A stretch of 64,000 nt of DNA from an uncultured Paracoccaceae bacterium (GCA_943787985.1 CALSOO010000004.1:1240001-1304000), one strand, 5' to 3'; positions 42,632 to 55,124 are shown, numbered from the stretch's first letter. The notes: generated by a model not told the origin, from the sequence alone. A program made the numbers and translations.

Positions 42632-43600
42632 TTAGTCAATCAGACCAGCTTCTTTGTAGTACTTCATTGCGCCCGCGTGCAGCGGAGCGGACAGACCTGC
42701 TGTGGCCATTTCCTTGGGGTCAAGGTTGGCAAATGCAGGGTGTAGTTTTTTGAAGTCTTCGATGTTTTCCATGACGGACTTCACAACAATATAGACTGCC
42801 TCGTCAGAGACATCTGCAGAGGTCACAAACGTTGCGCCAACGCCAAATGTTGCGGTTTCCGCATCATTGCCACGGTACATGCCACCAGGGATGTTGGCTG
42901 TGCGGTAGAAGGAATTGTCGTTGATCAAGCTGTCAACTTCGGCGCCGCTCACCGTAACAAGGACGGAATCACACGCTGTTGTCGCCTCCTGAATGGAACC
43001 GGACGGGTGGCCAACGGTATACACCATCGCGTCGATCTGGTTGTCGCAAAGTGCTGCGGATTGTTCGGCTGCCTTCAACTCGGTCGCCAAGGCGAAATCG
43101 CCTGTTGTCCAGCCTTTGGCTTCCAAAAGAACTTCCATGGTGCCACGTTGTCCGGACCCTGGGTTGCCGATGTTGACACGTTTGCCTTTGAGATCGTCAA
43201 ACGTTTTGATCCCGGAATCGGCGCGGGCCACAACGGTAAACGGCTCGGGGTGTACAGAGAACACCGCGCGCAAACCTTCAAACGCACCGGCGTCTTCGAA
43301 TTTGGATGTGCCGTTGAACGCGTGGTACTGCCAGTCAGACTGGGCCACACCGAATTCCAGCTCGCCTTCGCGGATGGTGTTGATGTTGTAGACAGAGCCG
43401 CCTGTGGACTCCACAGAACAGCGAATGCCGTGCTCTTTGCGGCCTTTGTTGACCAAACGGCAGATCGCGCCGCCTGTCGGGTAGTACACGCCGGTAACGC
43501 CGCCTGTCCCGATCGTGATGAATTCTTCTGCAAACGCAGCTGGTGCCATCATGGCCCCTACGGCCAGCGCTGTAACCGAAAGTTTCAAGTGTTTAGACAT
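42632..43600 (-). CDS. TAXI-family TRAP transporter solute-binding protein
   Basis: 322 residues from the ATG at 43600, with GGGAGA upstream. Signal peptide 1-24 (ending PAAFA). TAXI signature: TIGTGGVTGVYYPTGGAICR, CSVESTGGSVYNINTIREGE and FGVAQSDWQYHA. Periplasmic receptor for the fused permease; the ligand is unknown (characterised members bind glutamate or related acids). Confidence 0.92.
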   Translation of the reverse strand: MSKHLKLSVTALAVGAMMAPAAFAEEFITIGTGGVTGVYYPTGGAICRLVNKGRKEHGIRCSVESTGGSVYNINTIREGELEFGVAQSDWQYHAFNGTSKFEDAGAFEGLRAVFSVHPEPFTVVARADSGIKTFDDLKGKRVNIGNPGSGQRGTMEVLLEAKGWTTGDFALATELKAAEQSAALCDNQIDAMVYTVGHPSGSIQEATTACDSVLVTVSGAEVDSLINDNSFYRTANIPGGMYRGNDAETATFGVGATFVTSADVSDEAVYIVVKSVMENIEDFKKLHPAFANLDPKEMATAGLSAPLHAGAMKYYKEAGLID

Positions 43601-43638
43601 CAGTAGTCTCCCTGTTATGATGTTATTGGTAGGTCGCA

Positions 43639-44502
43639 TCAATCATCCCGCACTTCATTGAGACGACGATTTCTGTGTTCTACTTCCGCAATGCGTGCTT
43701 GCGCCTGCGCTCCTGCACGTCCTGCGAGCATACCGATCATAATCTCACATAGCACAAGTGTAGACGCATAAGAGGAAAAGAAATGTTGGCTGTCGCTGGC
43801 CGTGATCAGTGCCGCGGAGGCAAATGGCAACGCCGGACAGGTGTGTGTGTCCGTAATAACGATGACAAATGCCTGCGCCTCATGGGCCTCGCGGGCGGCG
43901 TTGATGGCACTGCGCGCGAAAGGAGGTTTGGTCATAACGATCAAAACATCCGCGTCCGACATACCGACCAAGCCACTGGCCAAAGATGCACCCATTCGAC
44001 TGGCCATGGACCAATTGTCAGCGATAAAATTCGCCATATACGTGAAATATTCGGCCGTTCCCGTTGAGCCAAGTGCGCCCAGAACTAAAACACGTCGCGC
44101 AGAGTGCAGACGTTCAATGCAGGCTTCAAGGACTTCAGGCTCCAACGACGCGCCCAGCTGTTGTACATTGCGTGCGCAGTCATTGATGTGTTGGGTCAGA
44201 AACCCTTGATCCCCATCATCGTGACGCTGCTGAAGCACTTCGACCCTGTGCGAAAACGTGTTGGCCCGGTGTTCTATCGCAACGCGCATAACGTCTTTCA
44301 GATCCTCGTAGCTGTTGTATCCAAGGGCCGTCGACAAGCGGGAAAATGTGGCTGGCGACAATTTTGCGTCTTTCGAGATGGTGCGCAAACTGCGCGTTGC
44401 CACATCTACGGGATTGGCCACAACAAAATCTGCCGCCTCTTTCAGCTTGGCGCTGAGGCTTGCGTATTTTCCGGACAGATGTTGCTCGAACGAATCTCGC
44501 AA
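43639..44502 (-). CDS. RpiR/MurR-family transcriptional regulator
   Basis: 287 residues. N-terminal helix-turn-helix of the RpiR type (SLRTISKDAKLSPATFSRLS, about 36-56) and a C-terminal SIS sugar-isomerase domain (VLVLGALGSTGTAEYFTYMA, about 132-152). SIS domains sense phosphosugars or related ligands. It lies just upstream of the TAXI operon in the same direction and divergent from an aminotransferase gene, so it probably controls both. Confidence 0.88.
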   Translation of the reverse strand: MRDSFEQHLSGKYASLSAKLKEAADFVVANPVDVATRSLRTISKDAKLSPATFSRLSTALGYNSYEDLKDVMRVAIEHRANTFSHRVEVLQQRHDDGDQGFLTQHINDCARNVQQLGASLEPEVLEACIERLHSARRVLVLGALGSTGTAEYFTYMANFIADNWSMASRMGASLASGLVGMSDADVLIVMTKPPFARSAINAAREAHEAQAFVIVITDTHTCPALPFASAALITASDSQHFFSSYASTLVLCEIMIGMLAGRAGAQAQARIAEVEHRNRRLNEVRDD

Positions 44503-44635
44503 GATGTGACTTCCCCCAAAGTCGGAATTTACCAGACCGTTCCATTTGTTTCAAAGCTTGTCAACTTTAGATTCATATGTTTCAGTGTCGCATATCCACC
44601 CGTCTGATGCCCTAGCTCAACAAAGGAGTGGCGCC

Positions 44636-45955
44636 GTGTCACATGTTTTTCCAAGACATACCAAATCTGCCCTCCCCACAATTGCACGCGGTGAAGGGGT
44701 CTATTTATACGACCAATCCGGCAAGCAGTATTTTGACGGTTCTGGCGGCGCGGCTGTGTCTTGCCTTGGCCACGCAGATGCGGACGTTATTGGGGCGATC
44801 AAAGCGCAGCTTGACAGTATCGCCTATGCGCACACCAGTTTTTTCACCTCTGATCCTGCCGAACAATTGGCAGACAAACTGATCGAATACGCGCCGGAGG
44901 GTATTGATCGGGTGTATTTGGTGTCGGGAGGGTCTGAAGCGATGGAAGCCGCGCTGAAACTGGCCCGTCAGTACTTTGTCGAGATCGGTCAGCCACAGCG
45001 CCGTCACGTTATCGCACGGCGTCAAAGTTATCATGGAAACACATTGGGGGCCTTGGCCACTGGCGGAAACGCATGGCGCCGTGCGCCTTTCGATCCGTTG
45101 CTGGTTGAGACAACGCATATCTCACCTTGCTTTGAATATCGCGGCAAGCAAGCGGACGAGACCCCCGAAGACTATGGCCTGCGCGTTGCCAACGAACTTG
45201 AAACCGAAATTCTACGACTTGGGCCTGAGGCCGTCATTGCCTTTGTTGCCGAACCTGTGGTTGGGGCGACTGCCGGTGCAGTGCCTGCTGTGGACGGATA
45301 TTTCAAACGCATCCGCGAGATTTGCAACACCTACGGTGTACTGTTGATCCTGGACGAGGTGATGTGCGGCATGGGACGCACTGGTACTTTGTTTGCCAGT
45401 GAACACGACGGGGTCCGTCCCGACATCGTGGCCATCGCCAAAGGGTTGGGCGCAGGGTATCAGCCGATCGGCGCGATGCTGTGCTCAGCCAAAATCTACG
45501 AGGCTATCGAAACAAACAGCGGGTTTTTCCAACACGGTCATACCTACATTGGTCACCCCACAGCCTGCGCTGCGGGCCTTGCCGTATTGACCAAACTCAC
45601 TGACGGTGGATTGGTCGAAAGATGTGCTGACATCGGGGAAAAGCTGCAAGACGCTTTAGAACAAGCTTTTGGGCAACATCCCAACGTGGGCGACATTCGG
45701 GGAAGCGGATTGTTTCGAGGAATCGAGATTGTAAAAGACCGGGAGACCAAACAACCGTTCTCGCCTACACGTGCGATCAACAAAGCGCTAAAAGCTGCAG
45801 CCTTTGAAGCCGGATTGGGGTGTTATCCGATGGGCGGTACCGTTGACGGGCAAAACGGAGACCACATTCTTCTGGCGCCACCCTTCATCATGGAAGACCA
45901 CCACATTGAGGAAATTGTGACCAAACTCGGGATCGCCTTTCAAAAGGTTTTGTAG
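44636..45955 (+). CDS. Class III aminotransferase
   Basis: 439 residues from a GTG at 44636 with AGGAG 8 bases upstream. PLP fold type I: GSGGAAVSCLGHADADV, SGGSEAMEAALKLARQY, LDEVMCGMGRTGTLF and the PLP Lys in AIAKGLGAGYQPIGAM. Family of omega-amino acid, taurine and diaminobutyrate transaminases. Divergent from the RpiR regulator, so its substrate may relate to the TAXI transporter ligand. Confidence 0.88.
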   Translation: MSHVFPRHTKSALPTIARGEGVYLYDQSGKQYFDGSGGAAVSCLGHADADVIGAIKAQLDSIAYAHTSFFTSDPAEQLADKLIEYAPEGIDRVYLVSGGSEAMEAALKLARQYFVEIGQPQRRHVIARRQSYHGNTLGALATGGNAWRRAPFDPLLVETTHISPCFEYRGKQADETPEDYGLRVANELETEILRLGPEAVIAFVAEPVVGATAGAVPAVDGYFKRIREICNTYGVLLILDEVMCGMGRTGTLFASEHDGVRPDIVAIAKGLGAGYQPIGAMLCSAKIYEAIETNSGFFQHGHTYIGHPTACAAGLAVLTKLTDGGLVERCADIGEKLQDALEQAFGQHPNVGDIRGSGLFRGIEIVKDRETKQPFSPTRAINKALKAAAFEAGLGCYPMGGTVDGQNGDHILLAPPFIMEDHHIEEIVTKLGIAFQKVL

Positions 45956-45964
45956 GTCAAAAGG

Positions 45965-46180
45965 TCACTTATAGGTGGCACGGCGATCGGAAAACTGACG
46001 GACGCGTTTGCGCCAGGTTTTATAGCTGCCAGGCTTTAGCGTGTCTCTCATCAGGACTTTGACAGCTTTTTCGGCGATGCCGTACTCCCGCTCGATATCG
46101 GAAAAGCTGACGTGATCCGAGAGTGCCATTTGTACGATTTCACTGACGTGCTCTGGCGGAATGATATGCGTGTTTTTCAT
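45965..46180 (-). CDS. TIGR03643-family small protein
   Basis: 71 residues: PEHVSEIVQMALSDHVSFSD, then IEREYGIAEKAVKVLMR and a basic C-terminus (WRKRVRQFSDRRATYK). The N-terminal two-thirds look like a helix-turn-helix. The family is conserved but uncharacterised. It is convergent with the aminotransferase gene. Confidence 0.75.
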   Translation of the reverse strand: MKNTHIIPPEHVSEIVQMALSDHVSFSDIEREYGIAEKAVKVLMRDTLKPGSYKTWRKRVRQFSDRRATYK

Positions 46181-46263
46181 ACCTGCCAGTTAGTCGGGCG
46201 TTGCATCAAAGCAAGTAGAATTGCCCGAAATGGCAGTAGCATATCAGGGTTTGCACTTGCGTT

Positions 46264-47553
46264 GTGGCCGAAAGGGTGATGCCTTTCGCCCATGCTCCGT
46301 TTGCGAGGACGCGATCAGAGCATTTTTTGAAACAACATACCGAGATCGGCTTGGACAACTCTGACGCGACAATCGCACATCACGGGGCACCCGTTTGCGA
46401 TGTTGACTTCTATGGCGATGCAGCCTTGGCCGACCCTGTGTCCGCCTATGACAGGATGCTTGCATGCGGGCCTGTGGTGTGGCTTGAGGCAAACAATATC
46501 CACGCCATTTGCGGTTTTTCCGCGCTGACCAGATCCCTGCGGAACCACCGCGTTTTCAGTTCTGGTCACGGTGTGTCGATCAACGAGGACGTCAACAAGC
46601 TTTTGATAGGGAGTACGTTGAACTCTGATCCACCGCAGCACGATGTGACCCGCGCAATAACTTTCGCGCCGCTGACGCCAAAAGCGTTGGAGGTCGTGCG
46701 TGAACGTATCGAAGCGCAGGCAGAACATCTGGCAGAGCAAATGGTGCAACAAGGCAAATTTGATGCCGCCCAAGACCTCGCGCCATATTTACCGCTGAGC
46801 GTTGTGCGTGATCTTGTGGGGCTCGGGGAGCATGGCAAAAACAACATGCTGGGCTGGGGGGCTGCGACGTTTGAATTGATGGGCGACCCACGCGACAGGC
46901 GCGATACAGCGATTGCGGATTTGAAAGAGCTTCGCCGCTTTCTTGAAAACCCTGACACGCTGGGGGCATTGAGTTCAGGGGGCTGGGCCAATCGGGCGAC
47001 AGCTTTGGGCATTGAAAGCGGAATGGACCCTGCGCGCGCAGCCGAATTGATGCGCGACTACATTGCACCCAGTCTGGACACAACGATCTCGGCCATTGGC
47101 TATGCGGTCATGTTGTTTGCCAAGTATCCGGACCAATGGACCAAATTGCAAAATGACCGCGGATTGATGCGCAATACCATCGAAGAAGTCGTGCGTTTGA
47201 ATACGCCGATTAAAGCATTCACGCGCTACGTGACCGAAGACACCGAGGTCGAGGGCGTGGCGCTGGCCAAGGGCGCGCGTGTGCTGATGGTGTTCGGGGC
47301 GGCAAATCGTGATCCGGAAAAATTCGGGGATCCGCACCGTTTTGATATCGAACGACACGCCAGAGGCCATGTCGGCTTTGGCCACGGCGTTCATGCTTGT
47401 CTTGGGATGCATTTGGCGCGGCTTGAAATATCGAGCTTGTTCAATGCATTGGCAGACCGGATCGGGCGGTTTGAATTGAACGGTCCAGTCATTGCATCGG
47501 TGAACAGTTCAATCCATTCGCTCACAAGCGTTCCGGTCAAGGTCAAGGGTTAG
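46264..47553 (+). CDS. Cytochrome P450
   Basis: 429 residues from a GTG at 46264; an ATG at 46279 or TTG at 46327 are alternatives and the start is unsettled. The heme-binding loop is FGHGVHACLGMHLARLE with the axial Cys. ExxR is in EEVVRLNTPIKAF. The I-helix region is YIAPSLDTTISAIGYA, where the usual acid-Thr pair appears as DTT. Soluble bacterial class I P450 needing ferredoxin partners, which are not adjacent. Substrate unknown. Confidence 0.9.
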   Translation: MAERVMPFAHAPFARTRSEHFLKQHTEIGLDNSDATIAHHGAPVCDVDFYGDAALADPVSAYDRMLACGPVVWLEANNIHAICGFSALTRSLRNHRVFSSGHGVSINEDVNKLLIGSTLNSDPPQHDVTRAITFAPLTPKALEVVRERIEAQAEHLAEQMVQQGKFDAAQDLAPYLPLSVVRDLVGLGEHGKNNMLGWGAATFELMGDPRDRRDTAIADLKELRRFLENPDTLGALSSGGWANRATALGIESGMDPARAAELMRDYIAPSLDTTISAIGYAVMLFAKYPDQWTKLQNDRGLMRNTIEEVVRLNTPIKAFTRYVTEDTEVEGVALAKGARVLMVFGAANRDPEKFGDPHRFDIERHARGHVGFGHGVHACLGMHLARLEISSLFNALADRIGRFELNGPVIASVNSSIHSLTSVPVKVKG

Positions 47554-47668
47554 CGCGACTGCCTGCCCTATTTGGTGAAAGCGTGTCGCACACTGTAAGG
47601 AATTTAGCAGGATTTGTCGGTTTGGCATGTCGTAGCTTTGCTGCAGACATCGACATTGGGAGACAATC

Positions 47669-48523
47669 ATGAACCGTACCGAAGCCATCTACCGCGCCCG
47701 CCTTGAGCGGGTCACAGCATTCCTGCATGCAAATCTGGAAACCAGCATTGGCATTGAAGACCTGTCCGATGTGGCCTGCTTGTCCAGCTACCATTGGCAC
47801 CGCATCGATACCGCAATGAGCGGTGAAACAGTGGCAACGACCTTGCGCCGCCTGCGCCTGCAACGAGCGGCGGACCGTTTGGCCAATTCTGATCTGGAGA
47901 TCGCGAAAGTGGCCGAACTGGCGCAATACGGATCTCAAGACGCATTTTCGCGGGCCTTTCGCGAGGCCTATGGCAAAGCTCCGGCAGCGTATCGCCAAGC
48001 GGGCAGTCATGCGGCGTTCAAAGCCGCCAATGCACATGCAGATGCCACCGGTTTTACGGTGAGCGTCGCACATCACAAAGCAGTGCGATGTGTTTGCGTT
48101 CCCCACAGCGGAGCATATTTGCGGATTGATGCCGCGATGGGCGCGCTTTTCGGTGCGTTGGCCCAAGCCGAAATGCTGACGCCGCAGACACAAATGCAAG
48201 CTGTTTTCTTTGATGATCCGGATCTTGTCGCAACGGATCAGTTGCGCTCGGCGGCGTGCTCTCCGTGTGCTGATGACGCCCTGCTCCCGGATGGCACCAC
48301 AGAATTGCGCCGCCCTGCGGGGATGTATGCCAAGCTGGAATACACAGGACCCTATGCAGATATGAAAGATGCCTATCGCTGGCTCTATGGGGTCTGGTTG
48401 CCATCGTCAGGTTACGAAATCTCCGAGCGGCCGGGCTTTGAGGCCTATCTCAATTCACCTGTCGACACCAAACCGCAGGATTTGCGCAGCGACATCTTTC
48501 TACCGGTTGAGGCCGTATCATGA
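47669..48523 (+). CDS. AraC-family regulator with GyrI-like ligand domain
   Basis: 284 residues. Two N-terminal helix-turn-helix units (IEDLSDVACLSSYHWHRI and LEIAKVAELAQYGSQDAFSR, ending AFREAYGKAPAAYR) are followed by a GyrI-like/AraC effector-binding domain (about 130-284). Such regulators usually sense small hydrophobic or cationic compounds. The stop overlaps the next start by ATGA. Confidence 0.88.
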   Translation: MNRTEAIYRARLERVTAFLHANLETSIGIEDLSDVACLSSYHWHRIDTAMSGETVATTLRRLRLQRAADRLANSDLEIAKVAELAQYGSQDAFSRAFREAYGKAPAAYRQAGSHAAFKAANAHADATGFTVSVAHHKAVRCVCVPHSGAYLRIDAAMGALFGALAQAEMLTPQTQMQAVFFDDPDLVATDQLRSAACSPCADDALLPDGTTELRRPAGMYAKLEYTGPYADMKDAYRWLYGVWLPSSGYEISERPGFEAYLNSPVDTKPQDLRSDIFLPVEAVS

Positions 48524-48930
48524 GCGCCCTACAGAAACTCCCCGCCGAGGTGGCTGCGGCTTTTGACGGATTTGCGCCGAAGGACAAAGCCGTGTTGATG
48601 GAGGTGCGCATGTTGATCTTTGAGGTTGCGCGGGATGATGCGCGGGTGGGGGTTTTAGAGGAAGCGCTAAGATGGGGGGACCCTGCTTATCTCACGCAAA
48701 AACGTAAAACAGGGAGTACGATCCGGCTTGGTGTTGAGAAGACGAGTGGCGCACCTGCGATGTTTTTCAATTGCAAAAGCACGCTTGTGCAAGAGTTCCG
48801 CCAGTTGTTTGAGGGCACTCTGACGTTTTCCAAAAACCGCGCGGTCCTTTTGGGGGCGCTTGATGAAACGACGCGAGATGTCCTAAAGCTGTGTATTTTA
48901 TCGGCTTTGACGTATCACTTGCGTAAGTGA
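48520..48930 (+). CDS. DUF1801-family protein
   Basis: 136 residues, single domain: LEEALRWGDPAYLTQKRKTG with the conserved WG-P-Y pattern, and FNCKSTLVQEFRQLFEGTL. The family, related to YdhG/Fra-like folds, may bind small ligands; function is unknown. Translationally coupled to the AraC gene. Confidence 0.75.
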   Translation: MSALQKLPAEVAAAFDGFAPKDKAVLMEVRMLIFEVARDDARVGVLEEALRWGDPAYLTQKRKTGSTIRLGVEKTSGAPAMFFNCKSTLVQEFRQLFEGTLTFSKNRAVLLGALDETTRDVLKLCILSALTYHLRK

Positions 48931-49070
48931 GCGCAGTGCCAACGCGTATTCTTGTTGGCGTCGCTGCATGCACCTGTAAAATTCACGATGTATGCACTCT
49001 AACTGATTGATTTTATCCATCGTGACTTGCATGGTCGGGTCAAAGTGCGAAACAGCTCTACAGGCCCGAT

Positions 49071-49664
49071 ATGCTCATTTTCTTCAAAGAACGACTGGCG
49101 TTCCTTTCGGTTCCTAAAACAGGCACGACAGCCTATGAACGCGCCCTGCGCGGGCGCGCGGACATGGTCATTTCAGAGCCTCCCATGCTGAAACACGCCC
49201 CCGTCTATCGGTACAACCGGTTTGTGCGGCCGATGTTTCTCAAAGTGTGTGATGTTGAATTGGAGCTTATGGCGGTGATGCGCGAACCTGTCAGCTGGCT
49301 TGGCAGCTGGTGGCGGTATCGTCAGCGCAGTTTTATGGAAGGCAAGCCGAATGCTACGCATGGAGTCAGCTTTGACGACTTTGTTCTGGCCTACATGAAA
49401 GGCAACAAGCCCGGGTTCGCCGACGTTGGGGCGCAGTCCAAGTTTCTCGAAGCACAGCCCAACGGAACCGGCGTCACCCACTTGTTCAAATATGAAGATC
49501 AACCAAAGTTGCAGAATTTCCTGACCGATCGCTTGGGTGTCGCATTCGACCTGACCCGCGAGAACGTCTCTCCGAGCATCGAGCAGTCATTGTCGTCAGA
49601 CGTGGAAACACGGTTCAAACGCAAGTTTGATGCAGAGTTTGCGCTTTACAACAGTATCTCTTGA
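49071..49664 (+). CDS. Sulfotransferase-like protein
   Basis: 197 residues. FLSVPKTGTTAYERALRG is the PAPS 5'-phosphosulfate loop and MREPVSWLGSWWRYRQR corresponds to the 3'-phosphate site of sulfotransferases. Short compared with carbohydrate sulfotransferases (about 250-300), with no membrane anchor. Probably transfers sulfate to a cell-surface sugar or lipid; target unknown. Confidence 0.75.
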   Translation: MLIFFKERLAFLSVPKTGTTAYERALRGRADMVISEPPMLKHAPVYRYNRFVRPMFLKVCDVELELMAVMREPVSWLGSWWRYRQRSFMEGKPNATHGVSFDDFVLAYMKGNKPGFADVGAQSKFLEAQPNGTGVTHLFKYEDQPKLQNFLTDRLGVAFDLTRENVSPSIEQSLSSDVETRFKRKFDAEFALYNSIS

Positions 49665-49671
49665 TTTGATG

Positions 49672-51975
49672 TCAGTGAAGCTGACGATGCACTGTTTCCG
49701 TCAAGTCATTGAGTGAAAACGGTTTCGGTAAGAAGACAGAATTCGGGATTTTGTTTTTGGCGTCACTGAATTTGTCTTCGGCGTAGCCCGACACAAAGAC
49801 CACACGCACATCGGGACGTTCAAGCAACGCTTCGCGCACCCAGCTTGGGCCGTCTTTACCGGGCATAACCACATCGGTCACAAACAGGTCGACGTTCAAG
49901 GATTGATCTTCGAGTGTTTTCAAAGCGGCCTCGGCAGAATCTGCTTCAAGGACAGTATAGCCGCGCAGACGTAGCGCACGGCTGGCAAAAGCACGAACAG
50001 GTGCTTCATCCTCGACCAACAAAATCACGCCATCCCCGTGGTTCGGGGCTGCTTTGGGCAATGGGCGTTTCACCACTTCGGGACGCACATCAACGGCGTC
50101 CAACACAGGGAAATAGAGGGTGAAACACGTGCCTTTGTTCAATTCGCTTTCAACAAAGATGTACCCGCCTGTCTGTTTGACGATCCCGTAAGCCGTCGAA
50201 AGGCCAAGGCCGGTCCCCTCACCCGTGCGCTTGGTGGTAAAGAACGGTTCAAAGACCTTTTGCAACTTGTCTGCAGCGATCCCGACCCCTTGATCGCTCA
50301 CTCTGACCGTGACGTATTGCCCTGCTGGAACGGTCACTTGACCGCGGTCCAATGGCTTGGAAATTGTTTCACATTCCGTTGTGATCATGATCTCCCCACC
50401 TTGGGGCATCGCGTCTCGGGCATTGACCACGAGATTCATTAGCACTTGCTCCAACTGGCGCTTGTCAGCCCGAATGGATTGCAGAACCGGGTCATGGCTT
50501 AAGGTGAGGGTCACCTTTTCGCCAACCAACCTGTTCAACAAATGTGTCAGATCAGACAGTGTATCGCGCATATCCAGCACTTCTGGACGCAGTGTTTGTT
50601 TGCGCGAAAACGCCAGCAACTGGCCAACCAAAGCTGCCGCGCGGTTTGCGTTCTGGTTGATTTGAACCAGATCGCTGTAGTCGGCGTCACCTTGGTCGTG
50701 GCGCAAAAGCAGAAGGTCGCAGTGACCCGAGATTGCGGTCAAAAGGTTGTTAAAGTCATGCGCGACGCCTCCAGCCAATTGGCCAATGGCTTGCATTTTC
50801 TGGCTTTGGACGAATTGAGCCTCAAGCGTTTTGAGTTCTGTCGCGTCCGTCAGCACAGCGATCAAAGACGGTTCGCCGTTTTCAGTGACGCGGTTCAAAG
50901 CGACCTGAACGAACATCTCCTTGTCAGAACGTTTGAGGCGCAAAAATTCCGAGTGTTGAACCGCACGTCCTGAAAGGGTTTCTGTCAGCCAATCTGCAAT
51001 CGGCCGCCCCAGTCCCTCCATAAGATCGGACAGGTGGATCCCCTCGTTCAGTCCTGCCCCGATCAAGCCGGAGGCAACTTTGTTGAATGCGAGCACCCTG
51101 CCGTCGGCTGCAACGCGCAGCAAAGGCACTGGCAAATCTTGAAAAGATGACCACAAGTTTGGTTGCGGCGCGTCTTTGGAGGCGGGCAAAAGGTAAATGG
51201 CACGGCGCCCCGCACCGGCTTCAACTTCCGCCAGTTGGCAATCAACGGGTCCATCGGCCGTGCGCAATGGCATAACAACCCCGCCCCGTAACGCCACATC
51301 GCCGAACAATTCCAAAACCGACTTTGAACGATGCCCGACAAGTCGGCGCGCGGCCTCGTTCATGAACAGCACAGCGCCAGACCGGCCGATCATCAGCATG
51401 GGCAACAATGGTCCATCAGTGCCGCGACCTGCAGCAGGTTCTGGAACGTCTTCTATCCGCCACAGATATGTTTCAGTGCCCATCTGGTGAACGGCCAAAC
51501 GCACATGTCCTTGGCGGGTCACGATGTCTTCGCGTGCGGCTCCGTTGGCCTCTGCTTTGGATTGCAAGCGGAACAGGATGCCGCCCGGATTGGCGAATGT
51601 ATGCTTTAGGGTGCTGGCGAGTGTTTCGCCTTCGATCAGGCCAAAAGACTTGCGCGCCGCTTCATTGGCGGAGCGGACTTCTCCATCCTTGCACACCACA
51701 AAACTGGGAGAGGCATCTTTTTCAATAAACTCCGAAATCGCTGTGTACGCGCTGGCGCGGGACCGTTTGCGACGAAAGGACAGTGCAAAAACCACCAGCC
51801 CGAGGGCCAAAAGCGATCCGCTGGCTGTCATTAAAGCAAGCTGGATAACACCGTCGGGGGCTAAAAGCCCCATTGCACCCAACAAGATCGCGGCGACCAG
51901 CAAGCTGCGCAGGCGCCCTTTTGCATCTTCAGAAAAACGGCTCGCGGGGCCGGTCGTCAATACGGTGTCGTACAA
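49672..51975 (-). CDS. cckA: Hybrid histidine kinase CckA
   Basis: 767 residues. Two N-terminal membrane helices (about 27-62), PAS domains (about 85-180, 190-260, 280-390), a HisKA domain with His in [19 protein letters not shown], an HATPase domain ([34 protein letters not shown]) and a C-terminal receiver with Asp in [15 protein letters not shown]. It feeds the ChpT-CtrA relay that controls motility and gene transfer agents in this group. Length and order match CckA. Confidence 0.92.
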   Translation of the reverse strand: MYDTVLTTGPASRFSEDAKGRLRSLLVAAILLGAMGLLAPDGVIQLALMTASGSLLALGLVVFALSFRRKRSRASAYTAISEFIEKDASPSFVVCKDGEVRSANEAARKSFGLIEGETLASTLKHTFANPGGILFRLQSKAEANGAAREDIVTRQGHVRLAVHQMGTETYLWRIEDVPEPAAGRGTDGPLLPMLMIGRSGAVLFMNEAARRLVGHRSKSVLELFGDVALRGGVVMPLRTADGPVDCQLAEVEAGAGRRAIYLLPASKDAPQPNLWSSFQDLPVPLLRVAADGRVLAFNKVASGLIGAGLNEGIHLSDLMEGLGRPIADWLTETLSGRAVQHSEFLRLKRSDKEMFVQVALNRVTENGEPSLIAVLTDATELKTLEAQFVQSQKMQAIGQLAGGVAHDFNNLLTAISGHCDLLLLRHDQGDADYSDLVQINQNANRAAALVGQLLAFSRKQTLRPEVLDMRDTLSDLTHLLNRLVGEKVTLTLSHDPVLQSIRADKRQLEQVLMNLVVNARDAMPQGGEIMITTECETISKPLDRGQVTVPAGQYVTVRVSDQGVGIAADKLQKVFEPFFTTKRTGEGTGLGLSTAYGIVKQTGGYIFVESELNKGTCFTLYFPVLDAVDVRPEVVKRPLPKAAPNHGDGVILLVEDEAPVRAFASRALRLRGYTVLEADSAEAALKTLEDQSLNVDLFVTDVVMPGKDGPSWVREALLERPDVRVVFVSGYAEDKFSDAKNKIPNSVFLPKPFSLNDLTETVHRQLH

Positions 51976-52105
51976 AGCGTTCCCCAGATTTAGAATCGAT
52001 GCAATCGTTGTCGCTTAGAAACAGTTAACTGCAGCTTAATTGATTAAGCCAAAATAAATGTTGCTAAGGATTGTGGAGCGATTGCCAGCGGCTTCGCTAC
52101 AGCTT

Positions 52106-53269
52106 TCAGTTTAAACGAGAAAACGACGCATGAAAGAACCCATCTGAGGCATCGCTGATGCCAATCCGCGTCTGCTGTGATGCGCTCCAGCCTGAATTAC
52201 GTTGGGTAAATGCGGTCACACGGTCTTCGTTTTCGCAAGCAAGCACAGAGCAGGTTGCAAAAATCAGGCTTCCGTCTTTTGCTACGTAGTTTTGCGCCGT
52301 ATCAAGAATGGTGTCTTGAGTCTGGGTAAGACGGGTCAGGTCGTCTTGGGACAAGGCCCACTTTCCCGCCGGACTACGCCGCCATGCCCCGCTGCCAGAA
52401 CAGGGTGCATCACACAATACGACGTCGAATGGATCGAGATCAGGGAGGTCATCTGTCTCAACCGTCAAAATGCGGGTTGCAGCCCGTTCCGCCCTGAACC
52501 CAAGGTCCCGCATGCGGGCCGGGATAGCGTCATGTGCCGTCACACTGTGCCCCAAAGCGGCCAAGGCCAATGCTTTCCCGCCGCCGCCTGCGCAGAAATC
52601 TAGAACTCTGAAGGGGCCTTTGGGTAAACCGCTCACGACCGCTTGGCTGGCGGCATCTTGCAATTCGACCAGCCCTTGGATGTAGGTCTGGGAGTTGCGC
52701 AATTTGCGTTCCCCGTCGGTCAAAGTCAGTGCCGTGGCGCAGACCGGGTTCGGCTCTGCTGTGATCCCTTCCACCGCGAGTGCGTCGCGTGCTGCCTGAA
52801 CTGTACTCAGGCCCAGATTGACCCGCACCGTGATGGGCGCGCGGCCTTGCAGCAACATGGCGATTGCGTCGGATCCAGCCCCCAAAGACCGTTCAAACTC
52901 TGGCAAAATCCACTCTGGCAGGTTCAGGCGGTCGGCTTTGTCTGTGGCGGGCGCACCACTTTCAACTTCTTCTTCACTCAAGGCGTAGGGGGCATGGCCT
53001 TGTCCCGAAAACAGATCTGCCAGATCAGCCTCTGCGGCGCGCAAACGACCGATCATAAGTTGGCGTCCACTGCGCCCACCCCCCAAACAGGCATCACTGG
53101 CCAAAGTGCGCTGCACATCAAAGACATAGTCCCGAATGGCGGCGCGATCTTTGGATCCGGCAAACCGGGAGCGTCGTGCCCAATTCGTCAAAGCCTTTTC
53201 GACGGGCTGTCCTTCGTTCACCATATCGAGAATTTCAATAGCGGCAGAGACGCGTGCACCTGGTGTCAT
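52106..53269 (-). CDS. RsmB-like 16S rRNA (cytosine-5)-methyltransferase
   Basis: 387 residues. N-terminal NusB-like helices (about 1-120), then a SAM domain with VLDFCAGGGGKALALAALG, the catalytic DAPCSGSGAWRRSP and the second Cys in FATCSVLACEN. The pair of Cys residues identifies the NOL1/NOP2/Sun class of m5C methyltransferases. Likely acts on 16S rRNA. Confidence 0.88.
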   Translation of the reverse strand: MTPGARVSAAIEILDMVNEGQPVEKALTNWARRSRFAGSKDRAAIRDYVFDVQRTLASDACLGGGRSGRQLMIGRLRAAEADLADLFSGQGHAPYALSEEEVESGAPATDKADRLNLPEWILPEFERSLGAGSDAIAMLLQGRAPITVRVNLGLSTVQAARDALAVEGITAEPNPVCATALTLTDGERKLRNSQTYIQGLVELQDAASQAVVSGLPKGPFRVLDFCAGGGGKALALAALGHSVTAHDAIPARMRDLGFRAERAATRILTVETDDLPDLDPFDVVLCDAPCSGSGAWRRSPAGKWALSQDDLTRLTQTQDTILDTAQNYVAKDGSLIFATCSVLACENEDRVTAFTQRNSGWSASQQTRIGISDASDGFFHASFSRLN

Positions 53270-53312
53270 TGGGTTTTCACTTTAATTGTTTGGGCTAAGC
53301 CGCTCGAATATA

Positions 53313-55124
<1,812 letters not shown>

